Shown: piece by piece, positions 11,507 through 22,397 of the stretch
Layout: each line of letters starts with the position of its first letter
Numbering within the stretch: position 1 is the first letter of the stretch
From: Perkinsus olseni
Taxonomy: Eukaryota > Perkinsozoa > Perkinsida
DNA length: 60,734 nt
NCBI GenBank assembly: GCA_013115125.1
Contig: JABANN010000152.1
Coordinates: 1 to 60,734 of the forward strand
Reading direction: 5' to 3'
Notes under the pieces: model-generated
The model's input: only the letters and a program-made list of their open reading frames with translations
What the model was told of the DNA's origin: nothing
Database searches by the model: none
Made by a program: the position numbers and the translations under genes

Positions 11507-11990
11507 TCAAACCGAAATAATTTCTACCTGCCTGCAATTTCTCGACGACAATCGATAAGGGCTTTCGTATCAGCATTGACCTCGTCAGCCATGACATCGA
11601 CGATCGCCCCTCAAACGGAGTTCCCTCTTCAATTCAAACAGTCCGCAAGACTCCACGAAGACGTGCGCCCTGCTAAGCCCCGAGGATGAGGTCTCATGTC
11701 TAGCGACCGGTGCTGAATCCGTCCAATGGATTTCTCGCTCGCGATTTGCGCTTCTGTGATTCGCCTGAAGTTGGAAAGATTTGACTCGTGGTGCGGCTGA
11801 TGAGAGCACTCCACGTAAATCTGTCACGCATGATGGCCATGCCAACTGCGATGTAGATTTCTGAGTTCCTCTCTAATACCCCTCATACGGCCATAGCATG
11901 ATCTCCGCCTTCGGCTGTGGGATTCCATCGGGCCTTCATCTCATTCAAGGTACTGGCGAGTCGGCGCCCTCGGAAGGGGAAGTAGTCCGG

Positions 11991-13467
11991 ATGGCCGACG
12001 GTCCCCGACGGAGATCAGCGGCTGCTACTACTGCTGCTGCAACTAAGCGTGTGCGGGTCGAAGGAGGTGAGTCACTCATGTTCGTATCGTGGCAGGGGAG
12101 ATGAGTCGCCAGGCTTCATCGCTCGCCATTCTTCGACGTTCTTCCCTCGTACTCAGAAGTGTTATCACATGTGGCTGAGATCTTCACCGGAATAGCAACC
12201 ATCTTGCCAGGTGGCAGTGGAAGACAACATCCCCAGTCCGACCTCTCCCCGATATCAACGTTAAAGATTCTCTCCTGGAACGTAGACGGGTTGGACCAAC
12301 ACTCGGATGAAATCGACATGACAGCCCGGACGATGACGGTCGCGTCCCATATTGTGGATGAGAGGCCCCACGTTGTCCTCTTGCAGGTGGGACTCTCCTC
12401 CGCTTTGGACTTCACCCTTCTAGGGCGTTCAGGAGCTCATCGACTTTAATTTGACCTGGTTACGTCGTCTCCTGTCGGAGTTCTACGACTTCTACGTCCA
12501 ATCCTCCCCTCCCCTGCCTTACTTCGTTGGCATCCTCATCGATCGCTCAGCAGTGGCGATCCGTGGACCACTGGTAACGGATAATTTCGCCACCACCAAG
12601 ATGGGCAGGGCCTTGGTAAAGACTCTGTCAAACCACATTTCGCGCTATTCCTGGATGAACTACAGGTATCCTTGAACGGCGAGGTCCGTCTGACCACGGG
12701 CGGTCGAGTGAAGGTTCACATCGCTACCGCCCACCTCGAGTCCACCAAGGCCTTCGCTCGGCCGAGGGTTGAACAACTCAAAGTGAGTTCGGGTAGCCGT
12801 GTAAGCTGGATGAGATGAAAGTTTGTCATTCAGGAATCCTTCAGCGACATGCGTCGCTCCGTCGCCCAAAATGGTTCATGTTTGGCAATTTTCGGCGGAG
12901 ACCTCAATATCAGGGACGAGGAGGTTCGTCAGGCCCTCTCGGAGGAGAGAGCGGATATCATTGACGCGTGGGAGGTAGGTGGTATCTCCGAAGGTATCTT
13001 TCAGTATCATCATCAGGCCAGCGGTCGGGCGAAGGAGTCCGAGTTCACTTGGGACATGCGGAAGAATGACAACCTCGGGATCAAAGGGAAGCCTAAAGCC
13101 AGGTGGGTTCGTCGAGCTTCGACTTGAACTCGACATCATCTTTTGCGGTATGGCGAACTGCCGCTTCTCTGTTCACTCTTTCGCGATTGCTAACGCACCT
13201 CCGTCATCATCCTGAGTCAGGATTCCTCACGTCGTATGGAGGTCGGCTGTCTTCAGATTTGACCGGCTTTATTTGGCCAACTCCAAGGACATGAAGATAT
13301 CCCCGCAGAGCTTCCGACTGACCGGCACTGAAAGATGCGACATGGATGGGCTGAAGGGAAAGAAAAGATTCCCGAGTGACCATTTTGGCATCCAATTCGA
13401 ATTAAAAGTGGAGTTAAGAAAGAAGGAAGTGATTGATCTCAGTGATGATGATGATGATGATGATTAA
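11991..13467 (+). CDS. TDP2: Tyrosyl-DNA phosphodiesterase 2 (TDP2)-like, EEP fold
   Basis: Six exons (11991-12066, 12157-12386, 12433-12615, 12666-12782, 12834-13102, 13257-13467) sum to 362 codons in perfect frame, the length of human TDP2 (362 aa). All four catalytic signatures are present: SWNVDG, LLQE (split by the 12387-12432 intron), FGGDLNIRD and FPSDHFG. TAHLEST, FTWDMRKNDNLG and RFDRLY also match TDP2. The enzyme hydrolyses 5'-phosphotyrosyl bonds left by topoisomerase II, in the nucleus. The N-terminus is short and basic (TKRVRVEGG). The C-terminus ends in an Asp run encoded by (GAT)n. The start is the most upstream ATG that fits the first certain exon; an extra 5' exon is possible. 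Confidence 0.9.
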
Positions 13468-13552
13468 GCGTTTCTTATTACTACCATGATCGATTCGCCT
13501 TGTCAACACAACCGGAGATGAGGGACAGTAGCACAGAAACTCACGACGTCAA

Positions 13553-14653
13553 TCATACACGAGACTGCCTCTTCGACTGCCGCAGGTCGGCCATCCGTCG
13601 GTCGATCCAGTCCAAGCCCTCTGAGATCTCCGCCTGACTGAGGACTCGACTCGGACGACACCGACCCTTGCAGGACATAAGCCACTTCTTCAACCCAATC
13701 ATGGCGGACAAGGCCTTGGTGTTACCCAGAGAACTATGATATCGAAGGGAAGAGAAAACGTTGTCGATTCGACCCGAGGCGTTGGTGATGATCCCTACAG
13801 AATCGTCCTCTGCCAGTGTCGGCGATGCGCCAGTCGAGCTCCCTTGAGCTCCGTCGAAATGGTGACTGATACCGTCAGTGGTCCACACCAGCAGACTGCG
13901 GCCCAGCCGACACAGGGCGGAGTGGGTGAGGGGGTCCAATGCAGTGTTGCTGGCGACCTCGAGGACCTCATCGGACTTCACTTGAGCTCGGCAGACTGCC
14001 TGTATTACGGGATGATTCGATGCGGCCAAGGCCTTCAGTTCCGGCCGGACCAACTTGTCGCCGAAGCAGTCGCGTAGTTGGGCGACGGTGAGGTCGAGCG
14101 AACCGGGCAGGGAGGAGAAAACCACACCTCCGGCGGCGGCTATTCGGGTCAACTGCCGATCAGTCCAAGGCACGTCGTGGCCAGGATTGAACATGACGTC
14201 GAGAAGAAGACCTCGAGCAGTCCCAATGGGGAAGAGCTCCGCCGTTCGATCGAACGACTCGGGTTCAATCCGCACAGAGGGATATTTTCGGACGAGCTGA
14301 CCGCATATAATAAGTCGCCAACTCGCCTCCCTCTCCAAAGCGCTCAGGCCCACTCTGATGCTGACTTGAGTGAGCCCATCAGGATGGCTCCGGTCCAACG
14401 CCTCGAAGCACCGCACTACCTTATCAACATCACCAACTTTCCCGTACAACTTGGCCGCCATTGTGATGGCTCGGGTGTCAGCGAGGTCGATGGAGGACTC
14501 AAAGAGGGCGATGGCCTGCTGCTGGCACCCCTTCAGCATCAGCTGCTTCATCGTCGCTACCAGTGGAGGTCGACCATCCTTCTCTTGTACGCGCGAATCT
14601 CGTACCACTCCTTTCCGAACCGTCGTCGAATTGTACCGTCTAGCAGTGAGCAT
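13553..14653 (-). CDS. Predicted mitochondrial helical-repeat (PPR/TPR-like) protein
   Basis: A single-exon frame of 366 aa. The ATG at 14653 gives MLTARRYNSTTVRKG, a typical mitochondrial presequence rich in Arg, Ser and Thr with no acidic residues. The next ~60 residues form paired helices (QLMLKGCQQQAIALFESS ... ITMAAKLYGKVGDVDKVVRC) spaced like PPR/TPR repeats. The remainder is helical without a known motif. In alveolates such proteins often bind fragmented mitochondrial rRNA or mRNA. That role here is inference. It lies tail-to-tail with TDP2 and just downstream of Rieske. Confidence 0.55.
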   Translation of the reverse strand: MLTARRYNSTTVRKGVVRDSRVQEKDGRPPLVATMKQLMLKGCQQQAIALFESSIDLADTRAITMAAKLYGKVGDVDKVVRCFEALDRSHPDGLTQVSIRVGLSALEREASWRLIICGQLVRKYPSVRIEPESFDRTAELFPIGTARGLLLDVMFNPGHDVPWTDRQLTRIAAAGGVVFSSLPGSLDLTVAQLRDCFGDKLVRPELKALAASNHPVIQAVCRAQVKSDEVLEVASNTALDPLTHSALCRLGRSLLVWTTDGISHHFDGAQGSSTGASPTLAEDDSVGIITNASGRIDNVFSSLRYHSSLGNTKALSAMIGLKKWLMSCKGRCRPSRVLSQAEISEGLDWIDRRMADLRQSKRQSRV

Positions 14654-14862
14654 GACAGGCAGCAGCCTCCAAGGGCAAGCAAACGAGGGGAGGCGAATCA
14701 GCACGTGACGATGGGAGTCCAAAAAACAACCTGCGACCTCAGATAACACTTCGAACGCAACGCCTATCGGACGTTATAAAAAAGACCTCCTTCTTTGTCG
14801 TCATAATATTCCCAACCCCCAAGGGAAGGGTGTGCGAAATTGTCAACAATAATGGTCAAAGC

Positions 14863-16314
14863 TCAGCCCAGTAAGATAGTGTCGTCATCGATAAACTCAT
14901 ACCTGAAAACAGCACCACCTTGTCCCCCCCTCCCTAGGCAAGCCCTTACGTAGGGATCTCCATGTTCAACGGCGCCGGCCCAAGCCTGATCCGGCCTGAA
15001 TGGTCGTAGTGGCTGCCGTGGCAAGGGCAGAAGTATCCACCGTAAAGGCCTTGGTCGGGGTAGGGCACACAGCCGAGATGGGTGCATACTCCCAACATGA
15101 CCAACCATTCGGGCTTCTTGACGCGGTCCTTGTCGCGCTCTGGGTCCCTCAAGCTGTTCACGATGGCATCATCGGCGGTGGCGGCATCGATCATAGCTTG
15201 TGTACCTGTATACGATGTTGACCTATTTCGTATCTTACACGGTTTAAGATGAGATACCACTCTTACGTCTTCTCACAAAGACCGGTTTTCCTCTCCATTT
15301 GACGACGAAATTCTGGCCTGGTTGTATGCCTCTCAAATCCACTTCAATAACCCCAGCAGCGATCGCGTCACGAGCCGGCCACAAACCATGGACGACCTTC
15401 ACGACCGTACCTGCCATAAGTGATAAAGATACCAAGGGGGAAGGAGATCAATTACTACCTCTCAAAAATGCCAAACCAATAAGACCGAACATGCCCGTAG
15501 CAAAGTAGTGGAAGGGCCGACGATCAGCGTGCCAGGTTGGCAGGCGAGTATGACGGAAATCAAGATGGCCTTCGGGGACGCAGGTGTCCGGGCAGGGGAT
15601 ATTCTCGGCGTATCCTACGGGACGGAAGTTATCCGGGTTGAACCTGAAGATACGAGTATCTTTCATGCTGGTTCATCACGGTTAAGGTCGACCTTGCGAT
15701 AGACAAGATAGCAGGTTCTCCCTCTTTCTTCCACACATCAGTACGAGTGACGTTGGCACCTGCAGGGATACTGACACCTCTAGCTGTTAAACGGAGGCTT
15801 ACCAGCGGCCAACTCTCCTTTAGCAACATCAGGCTTCCTCGGGAAGACGGGCTCACGAAGATGCTCATAATGGCAGTAGACGTACCTGAGCAGAGTACAA
15901 GATACCAACCATTATAGTCGAGGTCAGCGTACTCTCCCCAGCCTCTCATGATGTGGGGGTCGCCACGGGTCTTCATCAACTTGCGGGTATCGTCCACCTG
16001 ACAGGGGAAGGCGTTGCCTAGGTCGCTGTGACCATGCTGGGCCTACCGGAGGGTACTTCTCGGTTTTCTCAGGGTCGGGATGCTGCGAGATGTGGTCCAC
16101 CTGGTCGAATCTGAGAGAGGTATCTTTTGATCAAGCTGGCAGGTGACGGGAAAGGTTACCTGTTATACCACATAGGTTTCTCACTGGACGGTTCGGTCCT
16201 CCACGAGTCGATCATTTTGACGGTAGTTGGACGATGGAGGCGGACGGGGGAGGTGTGGAGGGGACGGCTCGTCAGAGGCAAGGAGGAGGGACGGCCCCGA
16301 CGGGAGAGCAACAT
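14863..16314 (-). CDS. Rieske iron-sulfur subunit of complex III
   Basis: Nine exons join in frame to 361 aa. Introns are 49, 49, 20, 43, 49, 48, 61 and 47 nt; the last is 14903-14949. The N-terminus [20 protein letters not shown] is a mitochondrial presequence. [10 protein letters not shown]...FGLIG is the single membrane helix. [13 protein letters not shown] precedes the cluster fold. Both [2Fe-2S] loops are intact: CTHLGC and CPCHGSHYD. The end is [12 protein letters not shown]. It passes electrons from ubiquinol to cytochrome c1 in the inner membrane. A long alveolate-type extension (~170 aa) separates the presequence from the helix. In that extension an unspliced frame across introns 3 and 4 is also open, because 20+43 is a multiple of three. 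Confidence 0.95.
15206..15266 (-). repeat. Rieske intron 7 carrying the dispersed motif
   Basis: This 61-nt intron contains on the coding strand GTGTAAGATACGAAATAGG plus TCAAC, the best copy of the dispersed consensus. An upstream GTATCT makes an inverted pair with AGATAC. Splicing yields VFVRRR-TQAMID in frame. Confidence 0.65.
15886..15905 (-). other. Candidate 20-nt intron in Rieske gene
   Basis: Sense strand GTATCTTGTACTCTGCTCAG. Its removal converts [11 protein letters not shown]... into [18 protein letters not shown], a more natural charged helix. The following 43-nt intron returns the frame. The alternative (neither removed) is also open. Confidence 0.5.
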
Positions 16315-16708
16315 GAAGAGGGGTGGCTCAAAAATGGTATAATAATACTCCCTACAGGGGTAGACAATAGGTTGACCCATGCGCTTCACGGGACGTAAGA
16401 TTCTCTCCTGGGGCCGACAGAGGCACCGGCCAGACTTACTTCGACCTACCCTCGTCTGCGATCCACTGGAAGTCATCGAATCTACTGCCGGGAGCTGCTG
16501 CCAAAGCCCACTGTGCGCCGATACGCCAAGGAAATATTCTCACTCTGCCGAAATTGAGGGACTCAAAAAATAGACAGTCCGCATTTCCAAGGTCTTGATG
16601 ATGGCAGCGCGAGAATCGAACAATCTCAGGTTCAAATCTTGCCCACTTTATTTCGGGCGGTCGCTAACTCATCAGCGCATTTTCAATCCTGGGAGTCCAC
16701 CTACGATC
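16315..16708. other. Intergenic region between divergent genes
   Basis: Upstream region of Rieske (minus) and of the unknown plus-strand gene. A frame 16379-16573 has no motif. 16612-16645 holds GAGAATCGAAC and then AGGTTCAAATCTTGCC, a weak B-box-like pair. Confidence 0.35.
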
Positions 16709-18344
16709 ATGAAGGCTTCCCCGGCGAGAGTGCTGTGCTCAGCCGCTGACTGCGGAGATCCAGCAGAGGTTCTCAACGCCCTTCGAGCCCTCCCTAAGGA
16801 GGAGCTCCACACCCGACCTCAGACTCTTGGGAAGGCCATAGGAGCGGTAGGGATGGCGTGGGATGATACTGATGGTCTCATCGGCCGCCGCTGGCGCGAG
16901 CCGTGTATGGGTTTCGTGTCTTGACTGACTGTTGTCAGGTTCTAAACCGCTCCCGACTGTCCTGGCGCCCATTAGGGCAAGCCTTGTCCTCCTTTATAGA
17001 TGGGCTATCGGGAGAGAAGATACCGGAAGATTTCCTCCGAGGGTTGGTCGACTCTGATGGCCCGGCTGGCCTCGCTAAGGTCATTTGCGATGTGAGTTTG
17101 TTACTGGTCAGTAGAGGCGATTCATCCTCATCCCTCAGCACCACGTCTACTCCCCTCTGCGGCCACAGGCCCTCGACTGGCTAGTCGACCACCCCCTCCT
17201 CACAGAGAGCCTCTCAACCTCAGACAAGCAGTCCTTTTTACGGCAGTCTGAAGTCCTCAACACGTTCGCTGCTAACACCAAGTTCTTCTCGCTTGTGCTA
17301 TCGCAGCACTTTGACGGTATCACTACGCCCTTGCAAGCGATTGACAGCGCTCTGTGTCGCCTCAAGCCGTCCAACAATTTGGTATCTTTGGTTCACCTAT
17401 TACTTCTACGAAATCGCAGGATATCCTGGCCGGCTGAGCTCCCAAGTAAAGTTTGTTCCCTGCTAGGAAGATACGCTCGTAAGTCTGGAGGGCTGTGGCT
17501 GACGCTGATCGTCGGTACGTGGCGATACCGAAGGGCCGACGCCGACCTTCTGTGGGCCGCCTGTCACCACTACCACCATCACAGGGCGAGGTTGTCCTCA
17601 CAGCAGCATCCTGCTGATGTTATCGCCGGGAGGCTCGTCACTTGCACTGAGGAAGACATTTTCAATGGCCTTTATCGGTCGCTGGTGAAGGTGGTGAGAG
17701 GTGAGCACTTGCCGCCTCCTCGAGAATGCTGGATTGGGACCATCAATGTCGTCATCAACTCTACCATGGCAGTAGCTGAGCAGTTCGCCACCATTTGTGA
17801 GTTATTGGACTCCGATCGGTCCTCCTGGCTGAGGGAGGCTATCCGATCCCACCCGTGCATCGAGAGGGTCCTCGTCGATGACCTCAAGGCGATCGAGTTG
17901 GTCCACAAGGTCGGCCTCCGGCGGGAGGTGTTGGCCTACAGCACAGCGGCCATCGTCTATGGCTACCAGCAGCAGCACTGGCAGTTACTTCGCTCGTTGT
18001 TAGCTAGCCATCCCAATCTGGTTGTTAGTGAGTTAACCCCACTCAGAGTGCTCAGGCGACCGATAGACGAGCAGTTCCGGAGTGAATTCTTGGCGGCCAT
18101 GAAGGCTTGTCCCGACTTGTGGGACCCTTATGCTGGTTATGGCTTTAGCGACGACACCACAGACACCGACTCGGAGGAGCATGAGGATGTTCCGAGTCGT
18201 CGGGGAGGGTCGCCAGAAGATGGTGTCACTTCCTTCCGATTTTCACCAGTATCACATGAAGAGCTTCTTGAGTCCGCCGACTTTCGTCGACTGGCTCGGG
18301 CCATCTCTACAGCTGCTTCTGCAGCTTGGCGACATGAAAGTTGA
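16709..18344 (+). CDS. Unknown helical protein, possibly mitochondrial repeat type
   Basis: I do not recognise this gene. The main exon (17169-18344) is open for ~390 codons. Before it, a 77-nt intron (17092-17168) cleanly joins KVICD to ALDWLVDHPLL. The part upstream (from MKASPARVLCSAADCGD at 16709) shows helical repeats, but its join near 16920-16939 does not keep phase, so the 5' structure is uncertain. The protein is Leu-rich and all-helical in pattern (EVLNTFAANTKFFSLVLSQ, HLLLLRNRRISW). It ends in an acidic stretch (DDTTDTDSEEHED) and a final helix. It resembles in style the two other mitochondrial-type helical genes in this window. Confidence 0.5.
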
Positions 18345-18936
18345 AGTGTTGTTGCTCTATTGATGATGAGGGTTGATTTGGCATAGTTGGGGAGAGGCTC
18401 GAGTTGACTCCCATCGCTTGGGAACAACTCATCAGTTAGAGTTGCTCCGATCGGTGGATACAGCCACGAGGTCAGATCCGTCGGTGGTGCGAACGATGGG
18501 TGTTATTAACTGCTAACCCACACCGTGTCATGCAGGGCATAGAGGATCTATACACGAGACACACGCGCGGCACCACTCAGTAATACTGCGTCGGTAGTAA
18601 CTTCGATTTGCATCCACCTACTCCTCGCACAGCGGCCTTACACGATCGGAATTCATTCCGCATCTCCCGAAGGCCTGAGCACTCTGAGAATCGATGGCCT
18701 CTGTGATTTAGAAAAAAAGCCGCAACAGAATAGGAGTTCTTCTCCTATTCAATGACTTCTCTCATAAGTTATGAATCTCAACCACATAGACATGTTACCA
18801 GTATTTCCACTGTGCCGTGGCGATGCCAGCTCAACTGGCCGAGCTGGCTTCAATCTCAGGGACCATCTCAGGGTCTCTGGAATTGTATTAAATGCTCATC
18901 ATCCTTTGATGAATATCTTGGATGTTCATCATAGGT

Positions 18937-18983
18937 TGATCGTAGACTACGATCACAGGAGCTACTACGATTCGTAGTAGCTC
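18937..18983. repeat. Two adjacent 1-nt-centre palindromes (9- and 12-bp arms)
   Basis: TGATCGTAG-A-CTACGATCA lies at 18937-18955. It is followed at once by GAGCTACTACGA-T-TCGTAGTAGCTC at 18959-18983. The second extends outward to 17-bp arms with one mismatch. Confidence 0.85.
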
Positions 18984-20215
18984 GTGTGAAAAAGCAATGA
19001 CGAGGAGTATCCACCGGCTGCAGAAGTGAGATCGAGTAGGTTGATTATAAGGAGTAAAGTAAGGCAAACAAATCATGCACCTACAAGGATGTACTCCGCG
19101 TGGGTCATGTTCGAGAAAGCAACGAAAATTGACGACTATACCGCTTTTGTGGGGCCAAATGCTGTGCCAGTTCTGTCCCCTGTGTCACAGGGCCGCTGAG
19201 AAACTTTCATTCCAGGCTATAGTTTGCAGTGAGCTGATGAATTTCGATCTTTGTGGATAAACTTCTCGGGATGGCCAATCCGTTGTCCGGCGCCAAGACG
19301 CTGACAGCAGCCGCAGTGCTCATGTGCATCGAGATAGTCTCTGTCCTACTACGGGTGAAGCCAGAGGTCACTATACGGGACCGTGATGTCGTTGAATCGT
19401 TCAATCTCCCGCACAATATCCGAGATTGTCTGATCCATTTTGCATGGAACGATGCTGAGACTCGTGGGTGGCCCAAAAAAGGCCTGTAGTGCGAGGCCCT
19501 TCAGGCACCAGTGGTGTCAGTATGACCAATCCCCGACCAACTGGCAATAGGCTGGGAACCTATGTCCGTAGTGGCCACAGCCGTTCAGTGTATTGGACCT
19601 TAACTGAACAGCCGAATGGGTCCGTTTCTATCAAACTGTATAGGATGGGCGGGTGTTCTATCGACTTGTTCTGTGATGTTACAGCCGTAGCCGCCGACAG
19701 TGCCGTGCGCATAGTCGAGGGATCGGCGCCTTAGCAGTGATAACGACACGGACCGTCACCGTGGTGCGGCTCGTGAATTCCCTGAACCCGCCGACCTAAA
19801 ATCAAACGCAAATAGAGAGCTCAGCGATGTACTGGCCCAAAACTACGGGGCTAAGAAGTCTATATCATAAGGGAGTCTATGCAATTGACCCTAGGTAGTC
19901 AGTTGGTGCAGAATCTAAATAGTGGGGTGGCGGTGTGAAGAAAAAGAAAGCCTACATGTCTCTCTCGCACGAAAGGCGGCACTCATCCTTCATTTCGTTG
20001 TGCAAGCCGCTCTCTCTAATAGATCCAGCGTCTTAGTTGGTGAACGACTGATATCTGCCAGTGTTTGTTCTGCTTAACCCGCAATGTTCCACGTGCTCAC
20101 TGAGCACTGCTCAGTCTAGATTTGCGTGACTGCGGGCCTGAGAGAGACCGCACTTCTTTGGTGGCGATTTCTAAGAAGAAGGGCCTAGCCACTGTATCAG
20201 AAGATTGGACTTCGA

Positions 20216-20266
20216 CTTGGGTCGTTGCCGACGACCCAAGCCCCATCAACGACTCGTTGGTGGGGC
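20216..20266. repeat. Paired hairpins
   Basis: CTTGGGTCGT and ACGACCCAAG flank a 5-nt centre (20216-20240). Directly after come GCCCCATCAACGA and TCGTTGGTGGGGC around a single C (arms of 13 with one G-T wobble). Confidence 0.8.
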
Positions 20267-20521
20267 AGACCAAGACAACTGGTCGAGAGTGCGCGTTCAG
20301 GACGTGAAATTCACGTGAGTTGGGAATAATCTACCTTAATTTAATAATTGTATTTCAGGTTACTGTTAAGAATCCTGATCGTATAGCCTCAGATGGGGTC
20401 AATGGTTATTTGGTCTTTCGCTAGGGCAACCGATTTGGGTTCATCCACGGTTTGCCGGTCGAGGATTCTGGTGGCAGAGTTGGTCCCCAAGTCAAGTTGA
20501 TTTTTCAAACTTGGAACTCCA

Positions 20522-20554
20522 ACTCGTTGGATTGCTTCAAGCAATCCAACGAGT
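20522..20554. repeat. Perfect 16-bp-arm palindrome, 1-nt centre
   Basis: ACTCGTTGGATTGCTT (20522-20537), C, then its exact reverse complement (20539-20554). A chance occurrence in 60 kb is of order 1 in 100,000. Confidence 0.9.
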
Positions 20555-20947
20555 GCGGGAACGACGGTCTCTTCCATCTATGGATTGGCTTGAGTTGGCC
20601 CACCGTCAGCTCCGGCGGGCCACGCCTCTAAAGCCGAATTGATACAATCCGTTAATAGAATCGTCGAGCAAGTGATCGGGACGGAGTGTAATCTGGGATT
20701 CTATCCACTTTGGAAAATCATCTTCCGCAACCTGGTGTTAGGCTTGTTGTTACATAACGATGAACCCAATCCTAAGAATGGGATTTGGGCTGCTGGGTCC
20801 TGTAGCAACATGCAAGTCCCCGTTCTTCGCTCGAATGCCCTGGCAAGCTTCGAAATGAATCGTGGGCAAGTGATGAATGGCAAAGTCGTCTACATTGAGC
20901 TCACAAGTGCTGAATTTATGACTCACAGATTGGCTCTCTGGTGGCTA

Positions 20948-20974
20948 ACTTGTGTAAGAGCCTCTTACACAAGT
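20948..20974. repeat. Perfect 13-bp-arm palindrome, 1-nt centre
   Basis: ACTTGTGTAAGAG, a single C, then CTCTTACACAAGT. It ends three bases before the larger palindrome at 20978. Confidence 0.9.
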
Positions 20975-20977
20975 GTT

Positions 20978-21028
20978 ACAGCACGTGTTACAGGCCCTCT
21001 TACTAAGAGGGCCTGTAACACGTGCTGT
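20978..21028. repeat. Perfect 25-bp-arm palindrome, 1-nt centre
   Basis: The arm at 20978-21002 begins ACAGCACGTGTTACAGG. The centre is C21003, and 21004-21028 is the exact reverse complement. This is the longest hairpin of the window and has no mismatch. Its RNA or single-stranded DNA would fold into an almost loop-free stem. Confidence 0.95.
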
Positions 21029-21402
21029 GCCACACCTCATCGAAAGCCTGCAGACACCTACCGATATAATTACTTAGCTTACCAATAATAGAACTACTAT
21101 CAACTACTTCCTTAGTGGTGACGCGGCCATCCTTAGACTTTGCAGCCCTCCTGAGAAGTATTCGCGTTATCCTTAGATCCTTTTCCGGCTCGAAGCTGGA
21201 AAAATCCGGGGGCGCGAAGGAAGCCGCCGGCTTCCTCATGCAGGCTCGACTCGACTCGAAACTTATTGCCAGGCTTTACGGGCGTAAACCCATCGTCCTA
21301 TACACGCCCCGCGTCAGCGGAAGCCGATGAAGCTAGACAGAACCGCACATAGTAAATCATGTTGGCAGATTAGCAGATCAAGAAGGAAAAATGGTATAGA
21401 GG

Positions 21403-22176
21403 CTAAACTTCACGACCAGACGAGCGGACTAGAAATAAGACGGGGCGCAAAGATTCCTCTGATGTGTAGAGGAGGTGAGTTAAGAAGCGCGCTGGATCGT
21501 GTGGGAGGATGTTACAAGGCAGGTATAATGGTCGTAAATGAGCTAGATGTGAGCACGTAAGTAAGAGATGTTCAATGGTATCGGGGGCAGAATCGCAAAA
21601 AGGGCACCTAACCGGGTACAAGAAGGGCATTTTCCCAGCCTGAGTTGAAAAAGCAAGGTTTGTTCCGCACGCCTGAAAGAACCACAGTGGATCGGGTCAA
21701 GTTGCCAACGAAAAGTTTCTCCGGGCATATGGTGTTCACCGGGTAGTTTTCCAGCCGCGGCTTCGTAAATAACTTGTTTGCGTTGTCGTAGTCGGCTCTG
21801 GGCGCTACTCCAACTTCCACCGTACTGGAGTGGAGGAAAAAGAAGTTGGGAGTTTAGCCACTAAACTTTAGCGGCTGAATCTATAGCATCATGAAATGGT
21901 TGCCCAACATGAGCCTTGATCCATAGACCCTTGAATACCGGAACCCGATGCGGAGAACGTTGTTTGAGTTGTTTCTCTAAGTGGAGGAGGCCCAGACAAT
22001 GATTCTGGTAGGTGATGCTTGAAACACTCTTGCTGAGTGTTGAGAGCCGACATATTGTCGTTGACAATCAGTAGTTTTCCTGTTTTGGCGATGTGCTGGA
22101 GATATGTCTCTTGATGGAGGATGTCAGAGATTGTACAATGGATAACGCACAATTCTGCCTCGAAGGAAGAACTCAA
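21403..22176 (-). mobile_element. Degenerate LINE (non-LTR retrotransposon) tail: RNase H and zinc knuckle
   Basis: Read on the minus strand, 22176-21950 encodes SSFEAELCVIHCTISDIL ... GKLLIVNDNMSALNT. This is an RNase H-like segment with the conserved Glu in AEL and the Asp of the VND-S-A motif. Further on, 21630-21500 encodes CPFCDSAPDTIEHLLLTC, the C-x2-C-x(n)-H-x4-C knuckle that ends many LINE ORF2 proteins. Frames change between the blocks (21820, 21728, 21630), so it is a dead 3' fragment. The reverse transcriptase part was not found. The order RNase H then knuckle fits RNase H-bearing LINE clades. Target-site duplications and a poly-A tail were not recognised. Confidence 0.7.
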
Positions 22177-22397
22177 TTCAATTCAATGAGTCCCCCTTAC
22201 TCTTCGCCACAAGTTGCGTAGATTATGTGACGCGGAATTTGCAGGAAACTGATTGACCTAAGTGCAGGAAAAATGCTTGCTGCTGCTGGTGGTCCCTGGT
22301 CCGTCATTTGACATATTTGTGGGTTTCTTAACCTGTTGGGAGCCCCGTCAGACATCCCGGGTGATAACCAGCGTTGTCGCAGCCGCTTTGCTTCTCT

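Larger units (their letters stand above)
18345..21340. other. Gene-poor region rich in perfect odd palindromes
   Basis: About 3 kb without a convincing gene. Open frames such as 19468-19734 and 20639-21088 have no recognisable domain. The striking content is a series of perfect inverted repeats whose two arms are separated by exactly one base (18937-18955, 18959-18983, 19178-19192, 20093-20107, 20302-20316, 20522-20554, 20948-20974, 20978-21028), plus one with a single wobble (20240-20266). Others have 5-8 nt centres (18728-18750, 18825-18848, 20216-20240). Confidence 0.6.

Noticed and set aside
19468-19734. Plus-strand 88-codon frame as a secreted protein
   Set aside because: Some resemblance to a degenerate segment near 34.7 kb suggests an old repeat; no signal peptide or domain supports a gene.
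21003-21239. Minus-strand frame through the large palindrome as a gene
   Set aside because: The frame is short, has no motif and begins inside the hairpin arm.
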